DNA of 64,000 bases, taken from assembly GCF_036345995.1 (NCBI RefSeq), contig NZ_CP107796.1, forward strand, positions 3,348,001 through 3,412,000. Reading direction: 5' to 3'. The DNA comes from Streptomyces sp. NBC_00557. GTDB lineage: Bacteria; Actinomycetota; Actinomycetes; Streptomycetales; Streptomycetaceae. Under the pieces are notes generated by a model, which was not told where the DNA came from, did no database searches, and saw only the letters and a list, made by a program, of their open reading frames with translations. Shown one piece after another: positions 7,137 through 21,033 of this stretch; the stretch's first letter is position 1, and each line of letters begins with the position of its first letter. Both the position numbers and the translations under genes were made by a program.

Positions 7137-8081
7137 ATGTCACGTTCGCTCACCGCTCCGTTCCGCGTCTCCAGGTCCGGCTCGGGCCTCGCCCGCCTCA
7201 CCGCCGTCGGCGCGCTGACGCTGGCCCTCGCCGGTGCCACCGGCCTCCTGAGTGCTCCCGCCGCGCAGGCCCAGACCGTCAGTGACGGCTCGCTGGCGTT
7301 CAGCGGCGACGCGGGTGACTACATCAGCGGTGGTCAGTCGTACTCCTACTCGACGGCGTCCGGGGACGGTCTGAACGTCTACGCCTCCACCGACGACAAC
7401 CACATCGCCGTCAGCGTCAGCGGCGCGAACGGCGACTGGTGGAGCCTGGACCTCGCCGCCCCGTCCGGCCAGGCGCTCACGCCCGGCGACTACACCGGCG
7501 CCACCCGCTACCCGTTCAACTCGGCGTCCCAGCCCGGACTGTCCCTGGACGGCAACGGCCGCGGCTGCAACACCCTGACCGGCTCGTTCAGCGTCTCGGA
7601 CGTGAAGTTCGGGCCCAACGGGTACGTCGAGAAACTGGACGCCACGTACGAGCAGCACTGCGAGGGAGGCACCGCCGCGCTGCGCGGCGAGGTGCACATC
7701 GCCAACCCGGCGCCGCCGGCCGCGCTCTCCCTCGGCGTCTCCGTCAACCCCACGGGCACCGCCAGCACCATCGACGGCAAGGCCACCGTCGGCGGTACCG
7801 TCACCTGCAACCAGCCGGTGAAGGTGTCGGTCTCCGGCAACGTCACTCAGGTCGCCAAGCAGGTCCTGATCAAGGGCTCGTACGCCACGACGGTCGCCTG
7901 CGAGCCGGGTACGCCGGCCGCCTGGACCGCCACGGCCGACCCCACCGGCACGACCCCGTTCCAGAAGGGCGACGTGGAGGTCACCACGAAGGCCACCGCG
8001 ACCGACCCGAACTACGGCCAGCCGGTGACGGCGAACCAGACCGCCGTGGTGTCCCTGTCCAAGGACAAGCCGGCGAGCTGA
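7137..8081 (+). CDS. Secreted protein of unknown function
   Basis: The 314-residue protein has a clear Sec signal peptide: a basic N-terminus, a hydrophobic core of LTAVGALTLALAGATGLL, and an Ala-x-Ala cleavage region near AAQAQ about residue 46. The mature part is rich in Gly, Ser, Thr and Asp with a repeating beta-strand pattern. It has two pairs of Cys (C142/C175 and C221/C258 by rough count) that could form disulfides, which fits an extracellular beta-sandwich protein. ATG 7137 follows GGGGGGACTGA. No catalytic motif or binding domain was recognised. It converges on the membrane protein gene at 8213, with a bidirectional terminator between. Confidence 0.8.
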   Translation: MSRSLTAPFRVSRSGSGLARLTAVGALTLALAGATGLLSAPAAQAQTVSDGSLAFSGDAGDYISGGQSYSYSTASGDGLNVYASTDDNHIAVSVSGANGDWWSLDLAAPSGQALTPGDYTGATRYPFNSASQPGLSLDGNGRGCNTLTGSFSVSDVKFGPNGYVEKLDATYEQHCEGGTAALRGEVHIANPAPPAALSLGVSVNPTGTASTIDGKATVGGTVTCNQPVKVSVSGNVTQVAKQVLIKGSYATTVACEPGTPAAWTATADPTGTTPFQKGDVEVTTKATATDPNYGQPVTANQTAVVSLSKDKPAS

Positions 8082-8147
8082 CACAAGGGCGGGCCCAGGC
8101 CGGGCTGTTGACCCCGGCGGACGTTGTGTTCCGGGCCCGTACGTCAC

Positions 8148-8186
8148 AGCGCCCCGCCCCGGCCCTTCGACCGGGTGCGGGGCGCT
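8148..8186. terminator. Bidirectional terminator between convergent genes
   Basis: AGCGCCCCGC (8148-8157) pairs perfectly with GCGGGGCGCT (8177-8186). The hairpin sits in the 131-base gap between the stops of the secreted-protein gene (+) and the membrane-protein gene (-). There is no long T run, as is usual in Streptomyces. Confidence 0.65.
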
Positions 8187-8212
8187 GAGCGCAAGGCGTG
8201 TGCCGCGACGTG

Positions 8213-8893
8213 CTAGTGCGCGGGGCCCGCCGGAGGCCACGGGGCCGGGCCCGAAGGGGGTGGGCCCCACTGCGGCGGAGCCCCCCAGCCGGCCGTGAGG
8301 CGTTTGCGGTGGCGGCTGCGGCGGACCGCCGTGACGATGGCGATGGCCGCGGCGCCGAAGAATCCGGCGAGGAAGCAGCCGATGCCCCCCAGGATGCCGC
8401 CGACCATCGTGCCCACCCGGGGCTTGTCCCCCAGGGCGAACTCGGCCGGCCGTTCCGAGGTGCAGATGAGCGTGTAGTCGCCGGTGCTGCCGGGCTTCAC
8501 CTCGAAGACGCGCTCCCAGCTGCGGGAACCGGAGGTGACGCGGAAGGTGCTCGACGGCTGGGTCATCGACCCGGACCGCATGCCGAGGATCCGGCAGTCG
8601 ACGTGGCCCTGGCCGGACTGGGAAACGTAGATCGCCTTGGTCTTCCCCGCCACGAAGCGGAACGTCCGCGACTCACCGCTGGAGAAACTCCGGGACGTGT
8701 CCACCGAGTTGACCGAGTTCACCACCGTCACCGCGATGAGGGCGATCCCGGCGCCCACCAGTACAAGCCCCAGCACCGCGGCCACCACGTACCAGACGCG
8801 CCGCGGCCGCAGGTCCTTCGCCGGGATGCTCGGCGGCACGGGCGGCGGGCCGCCGTACGGGGATCCCCAGGGGTTCGGATTCTGTATCGCCAC
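8213..8893 (-). CDS. Membrane protein with proline-rich tails, unknown function
   Basis: The 226-residue protein begins with a Pro/Gly-rich cytoplasmic stretch (PNPWGSPYGGPPPVPPSIP). A transmembrane helix at about residues 33-58 (YVVAAVLGLVLVGAGIALIA) comes next, followed by an extracellular domain of about 100 residues with two Cys. A second membrane segment at about 160-190 (GGILGGIGCFLAGFFGAAAI) leads to a basic and Pro/Trp-rich C-terminal tail. The start is taken as GTG at 8891-8893, since no good ATG lies in frame; the ribosome-binding site is weak. It stands between the secreted-protein gene and the GH115 gene without coupling to either. Similar small proteins are common in Streptomyces but uncharacterised. 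Confidence 0.7.
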   Translation of the reverse strand: MAIQNPNPWGSPYGGPPPVPPSIPAKDLRPRRVWYVVAAVLGLVLVGAGIALIAVTVVNSVNSVDTSRSFSSGESRTFRFVAGKTKAIYVSQSGQGHVDCRILGMRSGSMTQPSSTFRVTSGSRSWERVFEVKPGSTGDYTLICTSERPAEFALGDKPRVGTMVGGILGGIGCFLAGFFGAAAIAIVTAVRRSRHRKRLTAGWGAPPQWGPPPSGPAPWPPAGPAH

Positions 8894-8949
8894 GAGGGGG
8901 CATCGTACGGCACCCCCCTGCCGGGGAGGCGGCGCGGTCGGCGAGCCCG

Positions 8950-11900
8950 TCACACCCTCCGGCTCTCCAGCGGCCCCAGATACAGCTCCGGCATGCCGCC
9001 CGTGTCGATCACCAGGCGCTGCAGCACCACCGTGGGGTCCACCATCCAGAACTTCAGGCAGTGGACGCCGGGGGCGCTCACGGAGTGGCGGGTTGCCGTG
9101 CAGTTCACGTTGTCCGAGGTGTTGCGGGCCCAGACGTCGTTCAGCGCGCCGTCGTCCGCGCCCGTCGTGACGTCCACGGTGCGGATCGGGCCGTCGTCCA
9201 GCGAGACGCCGTAGCTGAGGCCCGTGACGCCCGGCACCGCGGGATTGCGCGGGCAGAGGTACGCCCACACCGTCACCTCCTCGATGTCGGACAGCAGGCT
9301 GACCTCGTACTCCAGGCGGGGTGAGGAGCCGCCCGGGGTGCGGCTCCGGGTGGTCACCGGCCACGGGGTCATGCCCGCGCCGGTGCGGCCGATGCCGTCG
9401 AGCCGGCGCCAGTCGCCCACCGCGCGGTCGTAGTGCTCGGCGTCGACGGCCACATAGCCGCCGGCCTCCACGAAGCCCCGCAGGCCCCGCACGGAGGGCC
9501 GGTCCGCCACACAGCGCACCGTGACCGCCGTACCGGCGCCGGTCACGGTCAGCGTGCCCTCGGCGCGGCCGGTGGGCGCCTTCGTCCAGTCCACCCGGAC
9601 CTCCAGCCGGACCTGCCGGCCCACCCGGCCGCGCGGGTGGTCGACCACCAGCCACGGGACGGAGGTCCGCACCTCGTAGCCGAAGGCCGTACGGCCCCGG
9701 TTGAAGATCTCCACGTACTGCTGGGGGCGGGTCTGATACGGGCTGAACGCCGGCAGCACGGCGTCTCGTGAGGCGCCGCCCGGCCACCACTCCCCCGTGT
9801 CCTCGGCACCGTCGACGCACACCCCCAGCTCCGCCGCCTCCGGCACCTCGATCCGCCGCACCGCCGGGAACAGCACGTCCGGCAGGGCCACGTTGTCCTT
9901 CTCCGGCTGCTGCCAGGGCGCGTTCGGGCCGTAGCGGTCCACGTCGCCGTAGTCGATGTGCGGCTGGGTCTGGAATCCCTTCCACTTGCCGTGTGTCACA
10001 GCGGAGTTGAAGCGGTCGGCCAGGGCGAAGTCCCGCGCCAGGCCGGCCTCCGCCGCGGCCGCGCGGTCGTTCGTCGCCGCTCTGCCCTGCCGGGCGTAGA
10101 GCAGGTTCGTGAACTCCGCCTCCCGCAGGGCGTAGAGGTTCGCGGTCGCCGTCACCTCGTAGCCGGCGAGTTCGTACCAGGCGTCCTGCCACTGCGCCGG
10201 CAGCCGCCGGGCGATCCGCTCCGCGCGTCCGCCCAGCTGCCGCCACTCCCGCGTCACCCGCTCCAGCTCGCGGTGCACGAAGAAGAACGGGGTCTGCCGG
10301 TCGTCGTTGACGACCTTGCCGTCCTTCAGGGTGATCCGCCGGTTCAGCAGCTCGGGCTTGCGGCGGGCCTGGAGGCGGCCGTACTCCGCGAGCACGGCGG
10401 CGATCTCCTTCGCGGAGGTCTCGCCGAAGTTCTGCCGGGCGTACCGCTGCTCCCACTCCGGCAGCCGCTCCAACGGCCAACTGTCCGGGTTCCAGGCGTA
10501 GTTCAGGAAGAACTCGGTGGGCAGCTCGTTGCCCTTCAGGTCACCCACGTTCGCCACCCACAGGCCGTGGTTGCCGTAGGCGTGGGCCTGGTGGAGCTGG
10601 TCCCAGACGTTGCGGAGGTTGGCCGTGTCGACCCACTTGTAGTTGCGGCCCGCGCCCACGTAGTCGAAGTGGTAGTACAGGCCGAAGCCGCCGCCGCGCT
10701 CGCTGCCGGGGTGCTTGCGGATGTTGCCCCAGTTGTCGTCCGTGAGGACCACCGTGACGTCGTCGGGCGCGCGCAGGCCGCGGTCCCAGTACCGCTGCAC
10801 CTCCTTGTACAGCGTCCACACCTGCGGGGTCTCGGCGGCCGGCCTGCCCGTGACCTCCTCGATGATCTTCCGCTGGTCGGCGATGATCTGCCGCATCAGC
10901 TCGATGCCGTCGCCGTCGGGCAGGCCGGTGTCGCCGTTGCCCCGCATGCCGAGGGTCACGACGCCCTCGAAGCCCTGGTCGACCATGCGCTGGATGCCGT
11001 CGCGCCAGTACGCGCGGATCGCCTCCGCGTTGCGGACGTACGACCATGCGCCGGTGCCCCCGTAGGGGTCGTGCCCGGCGGTCGCGTGGCGGTTCCACTC
11101 CTCGATGCCGCGCATCATCGGGGCCTCGTGGGAGGTGCCCATGACGACGCCGTACTCGGCGGCCCGCCTGTGGTTGTCCGGGTCGTCCTCGGCGAAGGCC
11201 CGGCCCCAGACGGCGGGCCACAGGTAGTTGCCCTTGAGCCGCAGCAGGACCTCGAACACCTTCGCGTAGAAGTCCGCGTTGAAGCCCGCCGGATACCCCG
11301 GCGCCTTTCCGGGGCCGAAGTACGCCGGCGCCCAGGTGCCGAGCGCCGGGTTCTCGTCGTTGATGAAGAAGCCCCGGTACTTCACCGCCGGCGTGCCCTG
11401 CGTGTACCGGCCGGCCTTCACCCACACCCCGGCGCGCCGCACCGGCGGCACGTCGTCCCACCAGTGCCAGGGCGAGACGCCGATGCCGTAGGAGACGTCG
11501 TACGCGCCGAAGATCGTGCCCCGCGGATCGCTGCCCGCGATGACGAACGCCCGCTCGACGCCGGGCACCGGATGCTCCACAACCGTCTGCAGCGAGGTCT
11601 CCCAGCGGCCCCGCACGCCCGTCACGTCCAGCTTGCCCGACGCGATCAGGCCGTCGATCAGGGGGCTGCGGCCGATCGTGCCGAGAAGGACCGGGAACCG
11701 GCCGACCGTCGAGGCGGGGCGCACGCCCGTGACGCGTTCGAGGTCGCCCCGCAGGTCCCCCGCGACCCGCACGACTCCGGGATGATCCGCCGCGCTGACC
11801 ACGACGGGGGCGCCGACCAGGGAGAACGCCCCGCCCGTGAAGGAGATGTACGCCCCCGGGTCGGTCACCGCCGGATCGCGGTCAGCGCCGGCGCCTGCGT

Positions 11901-11988
11901 TGCCACCCGCGGCGCAGGCGGCCCCCGAGGTCAGCACCGGCACGGTGGCGAGACCGGCCCCGAGCACCGTTCTGCGTCCCACAGACAT
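8950..11988 (-). CDS. Glycosyl hydrolase family 115 (alpha-glucuronidase-like), exported
   Basis: The 1012-residue protein matches GH115 along its length. GH115 enzymes remove (4-O-methyl)glucuronic acid from xylan, including internal residues. Hallmarks include PWHWWDDVPP in the N-terminal domain, KYRGFFINDENP and FGPGKAPGYPAGFNADFYAK at the start of the barrel, GTSHEAPMMR, TLGMRGNGD and VLTDDNWGN. A long helical region and a C-terminal beta domain (to about residue 1010) follow. The start is the ATG at 11986-11988 after AGGGG. An upstream in-frame start would add residues without a ribosome-binding site. The N-terminus has a twin arginine (GRRTVLGAGLATVPVL) followed by an Ala/Cys-rich cleavage region, suggesting Tat export. 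It is a single gene beside tuf with no other xylanolytic gene nearby. Confidence 0.9.
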   Translation of the reverse strand: MSVGRRTVLGAGLATVPVLTSGAACAAGGNAGAGADRDPAVTDPGAYISFTGGAFSLVGAPVVVSAADHPGVVRVAGDLRGDLERVTGVRPASTVGRFPVLLGTIGRSPLIDGLIASGKLDVTGVRGRWETSLQTVVEHPVPGVERAFVIAGSDPRGTIFGAYDVSYGIGVSPWHWWDDVPPVRRAGVWVKAGRYTQGTPAVKYRGFFINDENPALGTWAPAYFGPGKAPGYPAGFNADFYAKVFEVLLRLKGNYLWPAVWGRAFAEDDPDNHRRAAEYGVVMGTSHEAPMMRGIEEWNRHATAGHDPYGGTGAWSYVRNAEAIRAYWRDGIQRMVDQGFEGVVTLGMRGNGDTGLPDGDGIELMRQIIADQRKIIEEVTGRPAAETPQVWTLYKEVQRYWDRGLRAPDDVTVVLTDDNWGNIRKHPGSERGGGFGLYYHFDYVGAGRNYKWVDTANLRNVWDQLHQAHAYGNHGLWVANVGDLKGNELPTEFFLNYAWNPDSWPLERLPEWEQRYARQNFGETSAKEIAAVLAEYGRLQARRKPELLNRRITLKDGKVVNDDRQTPFFFVHRELERVTREWRQLGGRAERIARRLPAQWQDAWYELAGYEVTATANLYALREAEFTNLLYARQGRAATNDRAAAAEAGLARDFALADRFNSAVTHGKWKGFQTQPHIDYGDVDRYGPNAPWQQPEKDNVALPDVLFPAVRRIEVPEAAELGVCVDGAEDTGEWWPGGASRDAVLPAFSPYQTRPQQYVEIFNRGRTAFGYEVRTSVPWLVVDHPRGRVGRQVRLEVRVDWTKAPTGRAEGTLTVTGAGTAVTVRCVADRPSVRGLRGFVEAGGYVAVDAEHYDRAVGDWRRLDGIGRTGAGMTPWPVTTRSRTPGGSSPRLEYEVSLLSDIEEVTVWAYLCPRNPAVPGVTGLSYGVSLDDGPIRTVDVTTGADDGALNDVWARNTSDNVNCTATRHSVSAPGVHCLKFWMVDPTVVLQRLVIDTGGMPELYLGPLESRRV

Positions 11989-12007
11989 ACGACAGCCCCT
12001 CCGCTCC

Positions 12008-12034
12008 CTATTTGCCAAACGGCATGACAAATAG
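12008..12034. promoter_or_regulatory. Inverted repeat upstream of GH115 gene, candidate operator
   Basis: CTATTTG (12008-12014) and CAAATAG (12028-12034) form a perfect 7-bp inverted repeat in locally AT-rich DNA 20-46 bases before the GH115 start. The placement suits control by a carbohydrate-responsive repressor. The regulator is not in the window. Confidence 0.45.
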
Positions 12035-12131
12035 TGGAGTCAGGGAGCGGGAGGGGGAACCTGTCCCGCGGAACGAATAGTTTCGAGAGCCCCTGGCCCC
12101 GGGGCCCCGGAAAGGCTCCCGGCAACGCGAA

Positions 12132-12163
12132 GAGGCCCGTACGACCGGAGTCGTACGGGCCTC
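12132..12163 (-). terminator. tuf terminator
   Basis: GAGGCCCGTACGA and TCGTACGGGCCTC form a perfect 13-bp stem with the loop CCGGAG, 36 bases beyond the tuf stop. Confidence 0.85.
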
Positions 12164-12199
12164 CCCTGGGTCAGTCGATGACCCTCAAGCAAGCGGAAC

Positions 12200-13393
<1,194 letters not shown>

Positions 13394-13473
13394 TGGGGTC
13401 CTCCTGTGGAGTGGTTCTGTACGCCTTACTTCATCGGCGCCAGGTGATCTTTGCTGTAAAGGCCCGGAACCCG

Positions 13474-13508
13474 GGGGCATTCCGTCCGCGATTGCAGTGG
13501 AATGCCCC
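13474..13508 (-). promoter_or_regulatory. Hairpin in the fusA-tuf spacer
   Basis: GGGGCATTCC (13474-13483) and GGAATGCCCC (13499-13508) pair perfectly over 10 bp. The element begins 43 bases after the fusA stop and could reduce read-through from fusA into tuf or process the transcript. The function is inferred from position only. Confidence 0.45.
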
Positions 13509-13551
13509 TGGAGGCTCCGGAGTCAAGCCTACGGCGTGTGAACGCGGAGCG

Positions 13552-15678
13552 TTACTCGCCCTTGGCCTTCGCGATGATCTCCTCGGCGACGTTCCGCGGA
13601 ACCTCGGCGTAGGAGTCGAACTGCATGGAGTAGCTGGCACGGCCGGACGTCTTGCTGCGCAGGTCGCCGACGTAACCGAACATCTCCGAAAGGGGCACGA
13701 GACCCTTCACGACGCGGGCACCGGCCCGCTCCTCCATGGCCTGGATCTGGCCACGGCGGGAGTTGATGTCGCCGATGACCTCACCCATGTAGTCCTCGGG
13801 CGTGGTGACCTCGACGGCCATCATCGGCTCGAGCAGCACGGGCTTGGCCTTGCGCGCGGCCTCCTTGAAGGCCTGCGAACCGGCGATCTTGAACGCGAGC
13901 TCGGAGGAGTCGACCTCGTGGTAGGCGCCGTCCAGCAGGATGACCCGGACACCGGTCATCTCGTAGCCGGCGAGGATGCCGAACTGCATCGCCTCCTGGC
14001 AGCCGGCGTCGACCGAAGGGATGTACTCCTTCGGGATGCGACCACCGGTCACCTGGTTCACGAACTCGTAGGCCATGTCGCCGCTCTCGATCGGCTCGAT
14101 CGAGATGATGACGCGACCGAACTGACCGGTACCACCCGTCTGCTTCTTGTGGGTGTACTCGACCTTCTCGACCTTCTGGCGAATGGTCTCGCGGTACGCG
14201 ACCTGCGGCTTGCCGACGTTGGCCTCGACCTTGAACTCGCGCTTCATACGGTCGACCAGCACCTCGAGGTGCAGCTCGCCCATACCGCCGATGACGGTCT
14301 GGCCGGTCTCCTCGTTGGTGTGCACCTGGAAGGAGGGGTCCTCCTCCGCGAGACGCTGGATGGCGACACCCAGCTTCTCCTGGTCACCCTTGGACTTGGG
14401 CTCGATCGCGACCTCGATGACCGGCGCCGGGAAGTCCATGGACTCCAGGATCACCGGGTTCTTCTCGTCGCACAGCGTCTCACCGGTGGTGGTCTGCTTC
14501 AGGCCCATGACGGCGACGATGTCGCCCGCGCCCACCGACTCGATCTCCTCACGCTTGTTGGCGTGCATGCGGTAGATCTTGCCGATGCGCTCCTTGCGGC
14601 CCTTGACGGAGTTCAGCACGGCGGTGCCGGACTCCAGGCGGCCGGAGTACACGCGGACGAAGGTGAGCTTGCCCAGGTGCGGGTCGCTCATGATCTTGAA
14701 CGCCAGCGCGGACAGCGGCTCGTCGTCGGACGGCTTGCGCTTGATGACCGTCTCGGCGTCCTTGACGTCGTGGCCCTCGATGGCCTCGATGTCGACCGGG
14801 GACGGCAGGTAGCGCACGACCGCGTCGAGCAGGGGCTGGACGCCCTTGTTCTTGAACGCGGTGCCGCAGAACACCGGGGTCACGGTGGTGCCGGTGCCCT
14901 TGCCGGACGCGATGGTGATACGACGGATCGCGGCGTACAGCTGCTCCTCGGTGGGCTCCTCGCCCTCCAGGTACAGCTCCATGATCTCTTCGTCGTTCTC
15001 GGCGACGGCCTCGACCAGCTTGCCGCGCCACTCCTCGGCGGCCTCGGTGTGCGTGGCCGGGATGTCGACGACGTCGTACATCTCGCCCTTGGTGGCTTCC
15101 GCCGACCAGACCAGGGCCTTCATGCGGACCAGGTCCACGACGCCCTTGAAGTCGGCCTCGGCACCGATCGGCAGCTGCATGACCAGCGGCTGCGCGCCCA
15201 GGCGGTCGGAGATCATGTCGACGCAGCGGTGGAACTCGGCACCGGTGCGGTCGAGCTTGTTGACGAAGCAGATACGCGGAACGCCGTAGCGGTCCGCCTG
15301 ACGCCACACGGTCTCGGACTGCGGCTCAACGCCGGCGACGCCGTCGAACACCGTCACGGCACCGTCGAGCACGCGCAGGGAACGCTCCACCTCGACGGTG
15401 AAGTCGACGTGGCCCGGGGTGTCGATGATGTTGATGGTGTGGTCGACGTTGTCCAGCGGCCAGTGGCAGGTGGTGGCAGCAGAGGTGATCGTGATGCCAC
15501 GCTCCTGCTCCTGCTCCATCCAGTCCATGGTGGCAGCGCCGTCGTGGACCTCACCGATCTTGTACGAAACGCCGGTGTAGAACAGGATCCGCTCGGTGGT
15601 GGTCGTCTTGCCCGCGTCGATGTGGGCCATGATGCCGATGTTGCGCACCCTGGCCAGGTCAAGCGAAGTGGTAGCCAT
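13552..15678 (-). CDS. fusA: Elongation factor G
   Basis: The 708-residue translocase GTPase is of normal length. Its motifs are [22 protein letters not shown] and NKLD in the G domain. Domains II-V follow, with [14 protein letters not shown] and the C-terminal [14 protein letters not shown] intact. The ATG start is at 15676-15678, with GAGAGAAGACG upstream. It lies 39 bases after rpsG, in the same transcript as rpsL and rpsG, and upstream of tuf. Nothing unusual was seen. Confidence 0.98.
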   Translation of the reverse strand: MATTSLDLARVRNIGIMAHIDAGKTTTTERILFYTGVSYKIGEVHDGAATMDWMEQEQERGITITSAATTCHWPLDNVDHTINIIDTPGHVDFTVEVERSLRVLDGAVTVFDGVAGVEPQSETVWRQADRYGVPRICFVNKLDRTGAEFHRCVDMISDRLGAQPLVMQLPIGAEADFKGVVDLVRMKALVWSAEATKGEMYDVVDIPATHTEAAEEWRGKLVEAVAENDEEIMELYLEGEEPTEEQLYAAIRRITIASGKGTGTTVTPVFCGTAFKNKGVQPLLDAVVRYLPSPVDIEAIEGHDVKDAETVIKRKPSDDEPLSALAFKIMSDPHLGKLTFVRVYSGRLESGTAVLNSVKGRKERIGKIYRMHANKREEIESVGAGDIVAVMGLKQTTTGETLCDEKNPVILESMDFPAPVIEVAIEPKSKGDQEKLGVAIQRLAEEDPSFQVHTNEETGQTVIGGMGELHLEVLVDRMKREFKVEANVGKPQVAYRETIRQKVEKVEYTHKKQTGGTGQFGRVIISIEPIESGDMAYEFVNQVTGGRIPKEYIPSVDAGCQEAMQFGILAGYEMTGVRVILLDGAYHEVDSSELAFKIAGSQAFKEAARKAKPVLLEPMMAVEVTTPEDYMGEVIGDINSRRGQIQAMEERAGARVVKGLVPLSEMFGYVGDLRSKTSGRASYSMQFDSYAEVPRNVAEEIIAKAKGE

Positions 15679-15717
15679 AAGGCTTTCGTCTTCTCTCGGT
15701 TCTCGATGGGGTAGCGA

Positions 15718-16188
15718 CTACCAGCGGTAGTGCGCGAAGGCCTTGTTGGACTCGGCCATCTTGTGCGTGTCCTCGCGCTTCTTCACAGCGGCGCCCAGGC
15801 CGTTGCTGGCGTCGAGGAGCTCGTTGAGCAGACGCTCGGTCATGGTCTTCTCGCGACGGGCGCGGGAGTAACCGACCAGCCAGCGCAGCGCCAGGGTGTT
15901 GGCACGGCCGGGCTTGACCTCGACCGGGACCTGGTAGGTGGCGCCACCGACACGGCGGGACTTGACCTCGAGGGTCGGCTTGATGTTCTCGAGAGCGCGC
16001 TTGAGCGTGATGACCGGGTCGTTGCCGGTCTTCTCGCGCAGGCCCTCCATGGCGCCGTAGACGATGCGCTCGGCGGTGGAGCGCTTGCCGTTCAGCAGCA
16101 CCTTGTTGATCAGGGAGGTCACCAGAGGAGAGCCGTAGACCGGGTCGACGATGACCGGGCGCTTCGGGGCGGGGCCCTTACGAGGCAT
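15718..16188 (-). CDS. rpsG: 30S ribosomal protein S7
   Basis: The 156-residue protein begins [12 protein letters not shown] and contains the conserved [19 protein letters not shown] and [20 protein letters not shown] segments. It binds 16S rRNA and nucleates assembly of the 30S head. The gene starts two bases after the rpsL stop, so it is translationally coupled to it. In other bacteria S7 is the autoregulator of the str operon; no S7 target was identified here. Confidence 0.98.
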   Translation of the reverse strand: MPRKGPAPKRPVIVDPVYGSPLVTSLINKVLLNGKRSTAERIVYGAMEGLREKTGNDPVITLKRALENIKPTLEVKSRRVGGATYQVPVEVKPGRANTLALRWLVGYSRARREKTMTERLLNELLDASNGLGAAVKKREDTHKMAESNKAFAHYRW

Positions 16189-16190
16189 TC

Positions 16191-16562
16191 TTACTTCTCC
16201 TTCTTGGCGCCGTAACGGCTGCGAGCCTGCTTGCGGTTCTTGACACCCTGGGTGTCGAGGGAACCGCGGATGATCTTGTAGCGAACACCCGGCAGGTCCT
16301 TCACACGGCCGCCGCGCACGAGCACGATGGAGTGCTCCTGCAGGTTGTGTCCCTCACCCGGAATGTAAGCGGTGACCTCGATGCCGCTGGTCAGACGCAC
16401 ACGCGCGACCTTGCGGAGGGCCGAGTTCGGCTTCTTCGGGGTGGTCGTGAACACACGCGTGCAGACGCCACGACGCTGAGGGGAACCCTCGAGTGCGGGC
16501 GTCTTGTTCTTCTCGACCTTGTCCTGCCGGCCCTTACGGACCAGCTGCTGGATCGTAGGCAC
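16191..16562 (-). CDS. rpsL: 30S ribosomal protein S12
   Basis: The 123-residue protein of the decoding site is of normal length. It carries [19 protein letters not shown] with lysines 43 and 44, and [12 protein letters not shown] with Lys88 and Pro91. The residues commonly changed in streptomycin resistance are therefore wild type, which predicts a streptomycin-sensitive ribosome. The GTG start is at 16560-16562 with CCGGAGAAGTA upstream. It is the first gene of rpsL-rpsG-fusA-tuf. A leader hairpin (16613-16637) nearly identical to that of rpsJ lies about 50 bases upstream. Confidence 0.98.
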   Translation of the reverse strand: MPTIQQLVRKGRQDKVEKNKTPALEGSPQRRGVCTRVFTTTPKKPNSALRKVARVRLTSGIEVTAYIPGEGHNLQEHSIVLVRGGRVKDLPGVRYKIIRGSLDTQGVKNRKQARSRYGAKKEK

Positions 16563-16612
16563 TACTTCTCCGGTTTCTGTGTGCCGATGGGTACAGCTAA
16601 CCTGGAACGTCG

Positions 16613-16637
16613 CCGACCCACGCGGTCGGGTGTGTCG
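16613..16637 (-). promoter_or_regulatory. rpsL 5' leader hairpin shared with rpsJ
   Basis: On the minus strand this reads CGACACAC then CCGACC, loop GCGTG and GGTCGG. It differs from the rpsJ leader (176-200) at one base of 25. The flanking sequences of the two leaders are otherwise not obviously related, so the block itself is what has been kept. Confidence 0.6.
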
Positions 16638-16980
16638 AATCCGGCGGACTCCCGCCGCAAGGCGAAAACAGCACAGATTACGGTGGCCGCTCATGGCTCG
16701 CCGTACGGTCTGAAGGCACGCACGAGAGCCAGGGCACACCCCAGGCACAAGGTCTGAGCGTACCTACCTCATTCGCTGTGGTCAAAACAAATGGGCCGCG
16801 CCCGCAGCACGGGTCCCCAGGTGTCAAGCCCCTGAACCCCGGATGATCTTCGATTTCATGTTCCGGACACGCGCGACCGCCTGTGCGGGCGTCGGCGGCC
16901 CGCTGCGGCGCCGCAGGCCACCCCGGCCGCTGGAGGCCGTCCAGGGCCCCCGAGAGCCCGCAGAGGCTCTCACAGGCACG
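16638..16980. other. Spacer upstream of the rpsL operon
   Basis: This stretch has no gene. It must contain the rpsL promoter (minus strand) between the leader hairpin and the rpoC terminator. No clear hexamer pair stands out, and the right half is GC-rich and featureless. Confidence 0.4.
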
Positions 16981-17022
16981 CCGAAGGGCGGCCCCTCCGC
17001 AATCGGAGTGACCGCCCTTCGG
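16981..17022 (-). terminator. rpoC terminator
   Basis: CCGAAGGGCGG (16981-16991) pairs with CCGCCCTTCGG (17012-17022), a perfect 11-bp stem starting 15 bases after the rpoC stop. The same CCGAAGGGCG stem type terminates rplL. Confidence 0.8.
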
Positions 17023-17036
17023 GTCAGGCTGCTCGC

Positions 17037-20936
<3,900 letters not shown>

Positions 20937-21033
20937 TATGCGTCAATCCCTCTCAGGGTTGTAAGTCTGTGGTCTGAAACGGGGGCCTGGGGGTCGGCGG
21001 GGCCCTGTGGGTGGGGGCCCCGCCGGACTCCCG

